The notes: generated from the sequence alone by a model not told the origin. Positions 33,706-46,074 are shown, counted from the first letter of the stretch. The stretch: 64,000 nt of DNA from Allantophomopsis cytisporea (GCA_024752435.1 CP103026.1:1488001-1552000), one strand, 5' to 3'. A program made the numbers and translations.

Positions 33706-35337
33706 ATGAATTATACCAATCCCCGAGACAATCCGTTCAACAAAAACTCTATCCTCCTTACGCAAACCTTCTCTGGGAATATCATTCTGAAATCCCAAGT
33801 AAATGGCATCACTGTGGCTGTCAAACAGATGAATGTGACACCGCAACTACCCCCGAAGTTGTTTATCGACAGTGTTAGAAAGTTGACAGCGGTCGAGCAC
33901 CGCCATCTTATTGTATATTTGGGAACTTTCAATGATCGCGAGCTTCATCATGGGTTGATTATGTACCCTGTCGCTATCACTGATTTATCTACCTTTCTAG
34001 AGGGATTGGATGAGGCAAGCAATTCTGAGAGATCAGAATACACTGAAATGGCTACAACGATGACTAGCCTCGGTATCTTTACGACCCCAAAAGACGAACA
34101 AGGTCAGTCCGTGTTAGCAAGCTGGCTACGAAGACTTTACGGGTGCATTGCTGGCGCATTAGATTACTTGCACGGACAGGAAGTTGTTCACGGAGAGTTG
34201 AAGTTGGGTCATATACTTCTGTCATCCCAAGGTCCCTACCTAACAGATTTTGGACTTCCCAAGCTTTGGTCATCGCCTAACAGCATGGCCGATGATACCT
34301 ACCGATACAGTGCCCCAGAAATTTCATCTGATCCTCGGACCAGAATCCTCAATAAAAAGAGTGATATCTTCTCAATGGGTTGTTGCTTCCTTGAAATCAG
34401 CACTGTTGCCAGAAAGCTTGCGATATCTAACGTTCGAAAGGTTTCTGAAACACAATTCTGGGTGAAGTCAACTCGACCAGCATATAAAAACAATCTTTCT
34501 GGTCTCAATGCTTGGTTAGAAACACTTCATGCCGCTCACGAAATTACGGCAGCAACGGCCGAGGAAGATGAGCTCGACGTTATCCAGCTGATGATTTTTG
34601 AAGACCCTACGCGTCGTCCCAGTGCAGCTACAGTTATGTTCTATTTCGACTACCTGGAAGGCTCAACAACAAATCCGATGAATGGTTCTAGGTATCATGG
34701 AGCATGTTGTCGGCCCGTAAGATTTGAAAAAGGTAAGCTATGCAACCTACATTGATCAAGCAGACGTTAATTATCACAGCTGAGATATTGGAGCTTCGAA
34801 AAACGTTGACAGACGTCTTCTCAGCACCAAAATCCCTTCCTCAAGATACTGGTTTCCAAGAAACACCAGCAAATATTGCAACAGAAGCTAGGTATGAATT
34901 GAGAGGTAAAATCGTGGTATAATAAGCTAAGAGAATCCAGGCCCCCACTAAACTTGGAGGTTCACTGCCCGTTCGATGGATGCTACCAACGATCTAAGTC
35001 TACCAATGAGTTTTTTGATCACATCTCCCAGAAACATAGACTTCTTCTTTCGAACGCGCATCGCTTTTCGTGTCCCGAAGTTACTCATTTTGGTTCCTTG
35101 ACATTCCAAGATATGCGGGAACATCTAGCTACTGCACACACACCAGCTGAGGGGGCAATATTGTTCAATAGGTGAGTGTATCTGCCTCTGATTCGATTTC
35201 GTAGCTACTAAAACAGACTAGAGCAATTTACGAGCTACTGCGTTCTACCAATCCAGATTATTTTGCAGCGCACTTCTACAGCATCGCAGGTAGTAATGAG
35301 ATCAAGAAGAGTTCAAGACGTACCTGATGACAAATAA
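33706..35337 (+). CDS. Protein-kinase-like (pseudokinase) protein with C-terminal C2H2 finger, 496 aa
   Basis: Exons 33706-34732, 34780-34891, 34941-35171 and 35217-35337; introns 45-49 bp. Residues 15-325 are a kinase fold: VAVK (K40), hinge LIMYP, helix E GALDYLH, DFG at 181-183, YSAPE and a terminal DPTRRPSA. The catalytic loop reads HGELKLGHIL where active kinases have HRDLKPxNIL. The catalytic Asp (residue 164) is Glu and the preceding Arg is Gly, and the Asn is His, so phosphotransfer is doubtful although ATP binding may persist. Exon 3 adds C-x4-C-x12-H-x4-H (C389, C394, H407, H412) and a degenerate second finger. Such kinase-like and finger combinations occur in expanded fungal families linked to non-self or stress signalling; that link is inference here. 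It ends 78 bp from the convergent GTPase gene. Confidence 0.78.
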
Positions 35338-35415
35338 TGAGTTGAACACCATAAGAATTTGAATAATATCCTGATAGTTGAATGGAACCTTAGCTAAAAA
35401 CAAACCATGAAAGCT

Positions 35416-36706
35416 TTAATACATAGTATTCCTTTGCTCACGTTTACAGCCCTTACACTTGATTGTCCCCTTTCTTGTTGTTTCCCTTTTACAAAAGAGA
35501 CAGGTCCAACGACTTGAGAACATCCCTTTTGGATTACGATTTCTGGGTATGTCGCCTGGTTTTGCCTCCTTCAATTTTTGATTTTGTTCTTCAATTGCGT
35601 CAAGTTTCTTTCTGAGTTCGCTGATTTCCTCCTTTAGCTCGTTCTTCGTTTCCTTATCTTCTAATAGATAGAATCAGTACGCATATCTTTGGAATGTAAG
35701 AAGGGGTCTCACGGATCTTCGTCCTATTAAGTTCGTCTTTTGCTGCATTGATTTCCTTTACCAATTTTGCGCGCATTCTCTCCATTTCCTCTCGAATCTC
35801 GGCTCCAGCGCCCGTTGCCGAAAGCGTCTTGCCGCGTGATAATTCAGTCTGTAGCTGCAATGCCAACGGGTAGTTGTCGAGAAGACTGCGAATAAGTCTT
35901 TTCCCATCTTCTGGGTCGTTCGTTACCCTCGCAAGGACCGACTTGTTGTCAAGCATCTCCTTCCAGAAACTGTCTCTCAACTCAGCCTCTCGACGGTTGC
36001 CATCAACCTCATCCGTTTGCTCCCACATTGTTGTTGCTAGAATCACATTCTGCAGACTATTTTTCCCGCAAAGTGAGCGAAACATTCGAAGGCTTTTCTT
36101 CGAAGAAGGGTCCATGCGCGGATCTGAAATGCGATGTAAATAGATAATGCCCGACAGAAGACAATGATCATCATATGAATCTTTCAGCCAGTTTGCTATG
36201 GTAGTGAGAATATCCGTATCAGAAAGAACTGTATCATCAAATCCTGGTGTGTCTACCAACTGGATTCTTCTGCCATCTAAGGTCCAATCTACTGGAATAA
36301 CGTCCTTGGTAGCTTTGAATTACTTAGTTAGCAAGCATACTATGTCCTGTCCTCAGAATGTTATCTCACATGATTCGAGTCCATGGCCAATTTCCAGGGT
36401 AGTTCCAGTTACAGACTGAATGAACGATGTTTTCCCAGTTCCTGTTTTGCCGAACACCGCAATAATGATTGGATTGGGCTCAGCAACAGTATAAGTCTTT
36501 GCTGAAGCTACAGAATCCTCTGGTATATCAAAGGAGACATTTCTTTGTATTGGCGCTGGATAGGTTGTTGGGAAAGCACCGGGAATCTCATAAATCGAGC
36601 GTGCTGGAGGAGGAGGAGGAGGTGAAGGTACCGTGTGTCTACTTGTGGGAGAAGCCATACTTGACAAACTAAGGATTGGAAAATGAGGTTTTCGTGATCC
36701 AGACAT
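35416..36706 (-). CDS. GTPase (AIG1/septin-like fungal G domain) with coiled coil and C-terminal C4 zinc ribbon, 393 aa
   Basis: Exons, minus strand: 36706-36370, 36312-35713, 35660-35416; introns 57 and 52 bp, the first with a GCTAACTAAG branch region. After a proline-rich N-terminus, the G1 P-loop GKTGTGKTS begins at residue 86. G3 is DTPGFDD (133-139), and the G4 position reads ATTMWEQ, a form I associate with a large, mostly uncharacterised fungal GTPase family. A coiled coil (about 280-345) follows, then a C4 zinc ribbon, CLFC...CKGC (366, 369, 381, 384), close to the C-terminus. No membrane segment. An alternative start is the Met at residue 17. These GTPases hydrolyse GTP, but their cellular role is not established. 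It converges on the pseudokinase gene, 78 bp between stops. Confidence 0.8.
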
Positions 36707-37924
36707 ATTTATTCAGCTTGGAGAGTGCAAGAGCTTTGACAGGATATCCTCAGATCCCAGATGAGCCGTTTTTGTTCGATTGCTAGACTTTGGGTAAAAC
36801 AAAAGATCGAAGCAACGAAGAAGGCTGGAGATGTCTTACAATAATTCTTGAAGCCCAACACTGACAACATGTGCCCGTTGGTGGTACAAGATAAGGCGCA
36901 TGGACATACAAAAGAAGGCTGAACCTCCCATTCCGATCAACTTTATTATGGCATACTCCGTATGTGTATGACTGTGGTATCGGTATGGCAAAGCAGCTCT
37001 CAACTGATACATGAAATGCGAAAATTTATGCTGCCTCAAGCGAATCAACTACTAACACATTTCTTTACTATTCTCAGATGCAGCATTTTGCCTAAATGCT
37101 GCGTATCCACTGGCCGACACGAGAATCTAAGTTTGGAATTAAAGCAAACATCCCAGTAGAAGAATTCTATTGAACAAGTGCAGAACACCATATTCTACTT
37201 GTCCTCAATTTCAGGCTACCGTTCTTTACGATGCTGCTTGAAAATTTTGGTTCTCCGTTACTGTCGCACAATAATCAACCATTTATCATACTGGTGCATC
37301 TTCATATCTTCCGCCTACAAAGGACTACTTGCAAGTATACAAGCAAAGCTTCTGACACACTGCATGTCATGTGAAGGCACCCTACCGCATGTAACAGCTA
37401 AGTGACTAGATCGAGAACATGAACAACTATTACACTAAGATTCAAGAGTATCACGAGGTTGAGGATTACTTGAAGCTTAGAATAACGGTTGCAACACTAC
37501 TGCGACTTCTTCACATTCGAGCCAAGTGTGGAAAAGTGGATTCCATAATTTGAGTTCCCGTAAGCTCAGTCTAAAGTTATGTGAGATGGGTTGAGGCTAG
37601 AAAAAGGAATTTTAAGAAAGCAAACAAACTTGAGCAGGAAGTCCGCGTCAATGGAGAAGAAATCGAGAACGAAGAAGGAATCAAGCAATTGATAGGAATT
37701 GACAACCTGGAAGACAAAGTTCTACCAGAGGTCATGCTTGCATGATGTATTGTATTCGAGGTCGGCTGAGACTCGTTACATTATGACATTCTCTGTATTC
37801 TTTGATCCGATAACTCGATGAAGGCCTGCCCTTGTGTATAGCTTCAAAGAGCTTGATATTCGAGACTGGCCGGTACAAACAGGGATATTGGTTTACCATA
37901 TAAAGTGACACTCGAGTCCATCTC
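36707..37924. other. Intergenic region
   Basis: Upstream of the GTPase gene and downstream of REV7. No coding frame is supported. Confidence 0.4.
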
Positions 37925-38668
37925 TCATCCAGCTTCATGTTGCTTTGATTTTCCTTCTTCGATCCACATCTCTAGCACAAACTCGCCGGCTTCAATAGTA
38001 CGTACTGGGACAGTCTTTGCACCCCCTAAATCCTTTCCTACTTCTTTGCTCTTTCCCTTCTCACCAGTCTGCAGATTCGGCTGAGAGGGAACCCATGGTT
38101 GTGGATGCTAGAGAGGCATCAGTAAGAGACTCTCTCGAGGATTCTCACGACTTACACCAATAGGTGGATCTGCTTCGTCTTTCAGTTCCACAGCAACGGT
38201 ATACGTACACCCGTCAGGTAACGGTCTCAATTTGCTCCCACAGTATGCCAACTTCCTTACGCCAGCTCGCAGCTGTTCCTCTACATCGACCAAGCTGATC
38301 CCCAAACCTCCCTCACCTTCCGCAAACTCCGTCAAAGATTCTCCCGCAGGTACTTTTGGGAATCCAGAAACATCGAACATAAATCTTTCCATGACCTCAC
38401 CACTTCCCGAAAATATTACTACCACTACTTTGCTGACCGTTCCCTGGGACAGCTGAACAGTCACAGCAGAGACAGCATCGTTGATCCATTGGCAGACCTT
38501 GGGATGTCGATTTTGACGAACTGGAAAATTGTATTTACGTGTGGAGATGAAGGTGCTCGGAGGATAGATGGCGCGTTCGTAAAGGATTGAGTGGATTGCG
38601 ACGATGAGAAAGTCAGAGAAAGTAGTGACGATGGATTGGTAATTATTCAGAACATTTGTTGTGGCCAT
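37925..38668 (-). CDS. REV7: HORMA-domain protein Rev7/Mad2B, 231 aa
   Basis: Exons 38668-38156 and 38107-37925 on the minus strand, with a 48-bp intron. The N-terminal HORMA fold is recognisable: helix FSDFLIVAIHSILYERAIYPPSTFISTRKYN, then the HPKVCQWINDAV helix and VVVVIFSGSGEVMERFMFD strand. The C-terminal seat-belt part includes VPVRTIEAGEFVLEMWIEE. Rev7 closes around Rev3 and Rev1 to form translesion DNA polymerase zeta, and in animals also shieldin. The length matches the family. It shares a 376-bp divergent promoter with KAP114. Confidence 0.9.
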
Positions 38669-39044
38669 GGCCGTGAAGTATCAGAATTGCTTACATTGGG
38701 GACTTGCAATACTGATGACGATCAACTTCATCACCAAGTTGGTTGAGTTGAATTAGCAGCGCGTTCTCACTTTCAGTCGCGGTAATTCCTTATCTAATCG
38801 ATGACAACCTAAGGAGTGAGTGACGCGCCATCACGTGTGAATATCAATATCACCCCCAGATTGTCCACCGCCAAATGCACCTACTCCAAAAATTACCCAG
38901 CGCGTGTTTACTGCCGTGTCGAGTCTCCCAGCATTTAAGGAACTACAGTAAAAAGTATCATCACGAATTATTTACTCGCGATTTCTGAAACCTGCCAAGT
39001 TTCCCATCACCCCACCAGAGCAGGAACTCGAAATATTATCAGAG
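38669..39044. promoter_or_regulatory. Divergent promoter between REV7 and KAP114
   Basis: 376 bp separate two oppositely oriented start codons, so it must hold both promoters. I cannot assign specific factor sites with confidence. Confidence 0.5.
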
Positions 39045-42000
39045 ATGGTGGGAACCATGGAGGAACAGCTCCTGCAGCTATTGGCGGATACCCAGAGCTC
39101 CAATGAAGGCCCAAGAACACAGGCCGAAGCTCATCTTCTGCAATTGCAGAGCAACGAGGCTTTTCCAACAAGCTTGGCAACCATTGCTTCTCATGAGAGC
39201 GTTTCGCCAAATATTCGACAATCCGCATTGTTGCTCCTCAGAACTTTCGTAGAAAATACTTGGGCTTCGGGCAACGATGAGTTATCAGAGGGACCCCTCA
39301 TAATCATCGCCGATGCTACAAAGGAGCAATTGCGCATGCAGATGTTGGATTTAGCCATTGGAAAGGGAGCTGAGGATGATCGTAAGGTCAAAAGTGCTGC
39401 AAGGTAAGCTCAATCTCCTTACTGTCGCGTTGGGGAGAACGCGCTTAGACCGCCTGTCCTACCACAACCAAGAACGCGACTCTATTTAATTGTTCTCTGT
39501 TATTGCGGTGATACTGACCCTAATTGTAGTTTTGTCGTGAGCAAAATCGCAGCTGTCGACTTCCCTGAGCATTGGCCGACCCTTCTTCCAACCCTTCTCA
39601 ATCTCATTCCTACTGCAACCGATCCTCAATTACACGGTGCTCTAAAGGTACTCGCAGATCTTGTAGAAGACAGCTTGAGCGAAGATACGTTCTTTTCCGT
39701 CGCTAGGGACATTTTGAAGGTGGTATACGATGTTTCGATTAACGAAGCCCGAAAAAGTACACTCCGAGCTTTGGCTGTATCCATCTTCAGGGAGACCTTC
39801 AATATTATGGATATGGTGAAGGACGAGCACGAAGCAGAGGTCAAAGCGTTTGCTGCAGAGGCACTCAATTTGTGGTCGCCATTCTTCTTGAACGTTATGA
39901 AGAAGCCACTGCCACCATCCGCACAAGTTGAGGGTGAGGGCAATGGTGACCAGACTGATGAGTGGCGCGGACTTATTGCTTTGAAGTTGCAGATTGTCAA
40001 GACATTGATGAAAATTCGCTCTGTCTTCCCGCAGCTCCTTTTACCTCAAAGTCCCGTTCTTTTTACTGCTACCTGGGAAGAACTCTCGACCATCCAGGAT
40101 GCCTACAAAGATATGTACATCGATCATGATCATCAAGGTCGTCTTGAGGACGCGGATGGACTTCCATACACTCTTGATTGGCTTGTGCTGGAAGAACTTG
40201 ATTTCCTTCAATCATGTTTGAGAGCACCACCAGTCCAGCAAGAGCTTGAGACCCAATTGAAGGCACATGCAGGCGTCTCCAACACACCATGGGTCATCGA
40301 CGTTATGAAGCTGGCGGTTGGATATGCCCAGATTCCTTTGGAAGATGAAGGACTATGGGATATTGATGTCAATCTCTTCCTTGCAGAAGAGACTTCCGTG
40401 ACTGCGAACTACACGGCTCGCACTGCTTGCGGAGATCTTCTCATCAAACTTGGAGAATGGCTTCATCAGGGTGCTCTTGAGGGCCTCTTAGCATACACAA
40501 AAATGCTTTTCGCCAGCGATGAGAGCACCTGGAGGACTAAGGAAGCGTCTCTATTCCTGTTGACACAGCTTATGAATGATTTCTTATACACCGACAAGGC
40601 GGTCTCGCCTGAACTTTCAGGTAGGTACATGCGTCGACGTTGGATTTAGTTACTGACATTATCTAGCTGCATATGTCGATTTCGTCCAGTATGCTATAAG
40701 TCGTACCGATGAGCCTCTCCTGTGTGCTCGAGGTTATTTGGTTGCCGGCATTCTAGTTCAAGCCAGTCCTGCCGAGTCTTTCCCTTCCCTTGCTTTACTT
40801 GACCGTACTATCGCAACCATCGGTGAGACTGAATCCGAGGTTGTTCAGGTAGCCTGTATCAAGTCTATTCAAGGCTTCGTTGAAGGAGGTGTCGCTCCAG
40901 TTGATCGCCAGATCCCGATTGCTACAGCCATCTCTACATTCCTCGAATCAAAGGACATGACAGATTTGGAAGATGCTGATGATCTCCTTGTCACCCTTGT
41001 CGAATCTCTCCGAGCTGCCATCCGACTGGATTCTAGAGTATGCTTGGCACCTGGTAGCGGCGCATTGGATCTTCTCTTCGTCATGGCGAAACATGGCGCC
41101 AGTAACTTCCAGCTTACCATGTTGGTCACCGAGACATTTGAAGAGATCGTCGAGTCTCTTTCGACTCTGGGCCCAGAGGCATACACAGCACTGTGCGGTA
41201 AGGTACTTCCGTCCTTGACTGGTGCCTTCGAGGTTGGGAACATGACCGGAGATGATCCGCTTACCACCCTTGCCACTGAGATGCTCTGTGCTTTGACCGA
41301 GAACGGATCTGAGCCTCTTCCACCTGGATACATTGCGACTGCCATGCCAAAGCTCAACCGCTTGTTGATGAACACTGTTGAGGGCGAGGTTTTACGACCA
41401 GGTGTGGAAGCTATCAAGTACATGCTTATGCATGACCACCACCAAGTCTTTGCATGGCAAGACGAGAACAACCGAAGTGGTCTGGAAGTTTGTCTTGTGA
41501 TCATTGACCGTCTGTTGAAACCTACCCTTGAGGACAACGCTGCCTCTGAGGTTGGAGGCCTTGCTGCTGAGCTTGTAGAGAAGGCTGGCCAGGAACGTCT
41601 TGGTCCCTTCCTCCCACAGCTCCTCCAGGCTGTTGCTTCTCGTCTGGCGACAGCTGAGGCTGCTCCATTTATCCAGTCTCTTATCCTGGTCTTTGCACGA
41701 TTGTCTCTTGTTGGTGCCCAAGATGTCGTTGAATTCTTGACCCAGATCGAGATTAATGGCCAGAGTGGCTTGCAGGTTGTTTTGAGCAAGTGGTTGGAGC
41801 ACTCTGTGCATTTCGCTGGATACGAAGAGATTCGCCAAAACGTAATCGCACTTTCAAAGCTCTACACCCTCAACTCGCCAGTCTTGGCCAATACAATGGT
41901 CAAGGGTGACCTTATTATTCCCACATCGAATCGCATCATGACAAGATCTCAGGCGAAAGCCAACCCAGACAAATACACTATCATCCCTGCACCATTGAAG

Positions 42001-42408
42001 ATCATCAAGGTTCTCATTGAGGAGTTATTGAGTGCTTCAGGTGCCCAGAGTGCTGCTATGGCAGCCGCTGCCGCAGAATTTGCTGACGAGGAAGGCGAGG
42101 ATGATGGTTGGGAGGATGTCCCAAGCACATTGGATCTTGGCCTCGGCAGCACTAAGGCAGATCTGATGGCCTATGGCGATGGTATGGGCTCTGCCTTTGG
42201 TAGACAGCGTGACGACGAGACACAGGCTTACTTAACTGAATTCTTTGTGAAGGTACGTTGATATCCTTACCCATCAATCCTCTTATCATACTGACACTAC
42301 TTTTAGGTTTCAAACGAGAATATTGCTGGGTTCTCAGACATTTATGCTGCTCTCTCAGAAGAAGAAAAGCAGAAGCTTGCCGAACTGGCACAGCAAGTTC
42401 AGCAGTAG
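39045..42408 (+). CDS. KAP114: Importin-beta family karyopherin (Kap114/importin-9), 1045 aa
   Basis: Exons 39045-39403, 39530-40620, 40667-42252 and 42307-42408; introns 126, 46 and 54 bp. The importin-beta N-terminal domain is clear at residues 10-110 (RTQAEAHLLQLQ ... IRQSALLLLRTFVENTW), followed by tandem HEAT repeats along the whole length. SAARFVVSKIAAVDFPEHWP is the typical second HEAT pair. The acidic stretch DEEGEDDGWEDVPSTLDLG near the C-terminus is characteristic of Kap114/importin-9, which imports TBP and histones H2A-H2B with RanGTP. The length agrees with the family (about 1000 aa). A second ATG at 39057 (MEEQLLQLL) is an equally good start. Confidence 0.93.
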
Positions 42409-43395
42409 ATACGTCCTCTTTCGTAAGAAACATAGAAACGGGTTATGGAACGATGCAGAATGCAGTGCAATATTGTTCATATGACGCTAGGAGAAGGGTC
42501 ACGGGCACATAATGGGTAGCTTTTATGTTTTTCTTCGCAGGTGATGGGACTGTACAGCACTACTATCCTCAGAAGCGCGAGGTTCGTTAGTATGATGATG
42601 AATAATGATTGAGATATGCCTTAGACAAAGCAACTACTTGAATTAAGTGTGATTATCTTCTTTATTTCAGTAAAGAAAAAGAAAAGAATGAGAAGGAGCG
42701 GGATTTGAACCAGCAAAAGATCAACGGATAGGAGAGTGCAGTCTCGTATCTCATTGCAGAACACCCGCAGGTTTTGCTTTCCGTGTACTCACCAATTCCA
42801 GGTTTTGGAGGGAGGGGAAAATGACCGCTGCACCAGTCAACCTTGGAAGTTGCAAATGTGTGGCATATTTGGTAATATATAGAAGTTACGGAGGAGTGTG
42901 CTGCTGAAGTGGTTGTCTTGCTCACTTTCCATTTTTCACTTGAGTCATGCACATGAAGTACCTCATGACTTATAATTCTTACTTTCAGGGCACCTATGTT
43001 ACTATGCTTATAATACAAATCGAATCGAATATTTCAAATAATATTCTAATCCCGCACACTTTATAAGTGATTATAAAGCATTATTGAACACTCAATTGAC
43101 CATATTGATTGGCTTCTTAGTTAAGCAACCTCCAAGTTGACTCCAATATGGTTGCAAAGGCTGCCTTGTTTTTAGCAGACCATGCTTGGGAATAGCTTCC
43201 AAGTTATCGTAGCCTGAAATTTTTTCAGCATTGTCACAATAGTGACAAGGACAAAGAAATCAGAATTCACGCGCAGGGTTAACATAAAACTTGAATATGA
43301 ACTTGTAATCTATGCCAAAATACTTGCTAAAATGTCCAAGATAAGCCGGACGTAGCTAAAGAACCACCGCAAGATAAGTAAGCCGAACATATGTC
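42409..43395. other. Spacer between KAP114 and the P450 gene
   Basis: Contains the tRNA-like 3' half annotated next. Otherwise no ORF is supported. Confidence 0.4.
42680..42770 (-). tRNA. tRNA-like sequence (3' half only recognisable); possible pseudogene
   Basis: On the minus strand, GGTTCAAATCC is a Pol III B box/T-loop, followed by CGCTCCTTCTCA and then a T4/T5 tract that would end Pol III transcription. The proposed T stem has one mismatch. Upstream I could not find an acceptor strand matching TCCTTCT nor a good A box. Instead there is a hairpin GATA-c-GAGA-ctgcac-TCTC-c-TATC. I cannot name an anticodon. It may be a truncated or diverged tRNA or a SINE-like fragment; boundaries are approximate. 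Confidence 0.3.
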
Positions 43396-45124
43396 CTAGT
43401 TGACCGTAACTCTTACCCCTTGACTTGACGGCTTCGGGCGTGGAGTAGCTCTATCCCTGGCCAGTTCTACATCTGATTTATCTGTCTCATAAAGCTTGAA
43501 ATCAAATCTCCTGAAAAAACTTGCCAATCCAATATATAACTCTGCGTAAGCCAACTGCAAGCCGACGCATGAACGAGGACCTTTCCCGAATGTTACCATA
43601 TATCGAGACAACGGTCTCCCATTTGGAGCTCTAGGGTTGCCGAGCCAGCGTTCGGGAATAAAGGCAAAGCTATCTGGAAAAAGTTTCTCGTCATGTGAGA
43701 CGCTGTAGTTTTCCATGCTGATTGTTGTACCTGGTGGGATTACCCAGTCCTTGTAGATGATCGCAGTGTTGTGGAAGACCCGAGGTAGACGTTGAGATAG
43801 GCCATAGGTTAGTCGGAGAGCTGGAAAAGTTTGTTACTAGTGCTCAATGTGGTGTCTCATAGAAATTTCCTTACCTTCCTCTATGCAACCAGTAAGGTAC
43901 GGTAATTGAGAAAGTACTTCCCAGTTAGGAATGTTCGAAGGATCATGAATTGAGGCGTCTAGTTCCTCACGAAGCCGTGCATGGATCTTAGGGTTGTCAA
44001 GAATATGGAATGTTGCAAGACTCAGAGCTCTCGCTGTTGTTTCTATGCCAGCTCCTACGATGGAGATAGCTTCGTCTTGTAGTCTTAGTAATGACCTGCC
44101 TTCAGGTGATAGTTTCGATTCTAGAATTGCACTGAAGATAGTATCTTTTGGTTTTGAAAGACTGTCTTCACGTGTACCTTTCATGATCTTCGAAATCTGA
44201 GTGTTCATTTCCTGAGTGTTTTTAGCCAAGTAGTTTCATAAGATTATCAACTTTTCTACCTTTTGGAAGTTACGAACAGCAGCCAACATAGGTACCAGCT
44301 TGACTAAGACTGCATCTGGGAGAGAATTCATGACCTTGCCTGCCCACGGAAATTGGGATATAAAATGAACAGGCTCTACCATGCCAACGAGTGCATCGAT
44401 GAAAGGGCTCTGAAAATCTGGCTGATCAATGTCGTTGTACTCAAGCTCAAATGAGTAATCCGCAACTATGTCAGAGGCAAAGCATCCCCACATCCTATTG
44501 ACAGGTAGCACACGACTTGTGCCACTGAATTGCTGCTGTAAACGGTGACTGAGCCTATCCATGCGGGCTTGAACTGATGGTGCCTGCTCGGCAATCTTTC
44601 TTTTAGAAAAGAAAGGATTGAGAGCATTTCGACGTTCTCGATGAAGGTTATGATCAGCTGTCGCGAAAGAGGATTGTGCGTTGTTGAAACGGTGTTCATG
44701 ACTTTTTAGTTTGTCCGCATTCTTGGCTGTTGAATATAAAGTCTCGTAAAACTCATAGTCTTGTATGTGAATTTCCGATGGTGTAATCCGAATAATTGGG
44801 CCTGGAAAATATTAGATCAACTGAGATGTTTTCTAGGATATGAAATGCTTCCTCACCGTATTTATCATGCCATTTTCGATACTCAAAGAGAAATTGTCCC
44901 CCGTCGCCTTTAACAAGTTCATAATATGCTTCAGTCCACGTCGTCAATGCAGCAAGCTTTGGCCCTGGAAAGCTAGCCAGCGGGCTCAAGTAAAGACGAT
45001 AGATCCCAAGTATAATTGAGTAGCAGACGATTGAAATGAATATAGATTTTAATAGTATACCAGTACTAAGGTGCGGCACCAATGTATCATAGATTGTATC
45101 ATAAGTTTCACGAGCAAAAGTCAT
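43396..45124 (-). CDS. Cytochrome P450 monooxygenase, 523 aa
   Basis: Exons, minus strand: 45124-44857, 44801-44260, 44211-43875, 43820-43396. An N-terminal membrane anchor (about residues 22-45) precedes the SFPGPK proline hinge. The helix I oxygen-activation motif is AGIETTAR, the ExxR is EALR at the start of exon 4, FIPERW follows, and the heme loop is FGKGPRSCVG with the axial Cys. All core motifs are intact, so the enzyme should be active with an ER P450 reductase. The overall sequence recalls the large fungal CYP families used in secondary metabolism and detoxification (for example those related to trichodiene oxygenase), but no biosynthetic partner gene is adjacent, so no substrate is proposed. 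Confidence 0.93.
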
Positions 45125-46074
45125 CTTGTCATGGATATAACAAGAAGCGCAGCGAATTTGAGAGGTGCAAGAAATGAGTTATGAGTAGTTATGGAATAAC
45201 TTTGGAAGATTTGTAGGAACTCTGGTAATTATCTCTACAGACATGTGGAACCCCAATCAATTATCCTTGGTGGATGTGCGGTGATAGGAACTTCCGGAGA
45301 TATATTTCATGAGCAAACAGTACGTGGTATTGTACAAGAATCTTAACTTATATAGGTAGATAAGGTATCCCGTGGATACCGATGCATTCAAGAGACCCAT
45401 ACCAACTAGAACCGAATGTGAGCTATTTTGACTTGTGTAGAAAGCAATATCAGGATTCCTGAATCAGACATGCTTTAGTGTTGATAGGATTTTGTTGATC
45501 TTCTATAATGCGGGCTAGTCAGCGGTGATTCTATTGATCTCAAGAGCGAAAGCTCTGCCTCGATAGTTATTTAAGTTTATATAATCTAGGTACCTTACGT
45601 CGTTACCTTATTTACAGTTGTACGTACATACATAGTACGGTACGCTATGGCAGCTTGATATAGCCGACCGGTGGTCCCGGTTATTCGAAGACCAGCTGAC
45701 GAATCGTTGATTACAGCGTAGTATCAATCAATGCATGTATATACGTACCTAGGTAATTGAGTAAGGGATCATAGCTTAATTTCCGCTGGATATACATTCA
45801 CTACATTATCATACTCATTAGATAGCTTATTTAGTTAATTCATGTCATATTTTATCCTTTCTACTGTACATTGGAATTCTTGAAATCTACCCCTACACGT
45901 GATTGATTACTACCCATATCAGCCAATGATCGATGCGACGACGGAATATAGATATTGGCCTTATATATGTGGCTACAAGGATTGCGGCCTTACATGGATA
46001 GGCTCTTGAAGTCACTTTACCAATTCATTATCGACCTCACGCGCGACCATCACAACCCAATCCAAGCCGGCACC
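45125..46074. other. Intergenic region, divergent promoters of the P450 and uS12m genes
   Basis: No coding frame. TA-rich stretches with TACGTAC words near 45610-45750 are visible, but no site can be named. Confidence 0.4.

Noticed and set aside
40869..41789. 306-codon minus-strand frame inside KAP114
   Set aside because: Antisense shadow of HEAT-repeat coding sequence; Ser/Arg-rich composition typical of such shadows.
43396..45124. Secondary-metabolite cluster around the P450
   Set aside because: Neighbours are an importin and a mitochondrial ribosomal protein; no synthase, transporter or pathway regulator is present.
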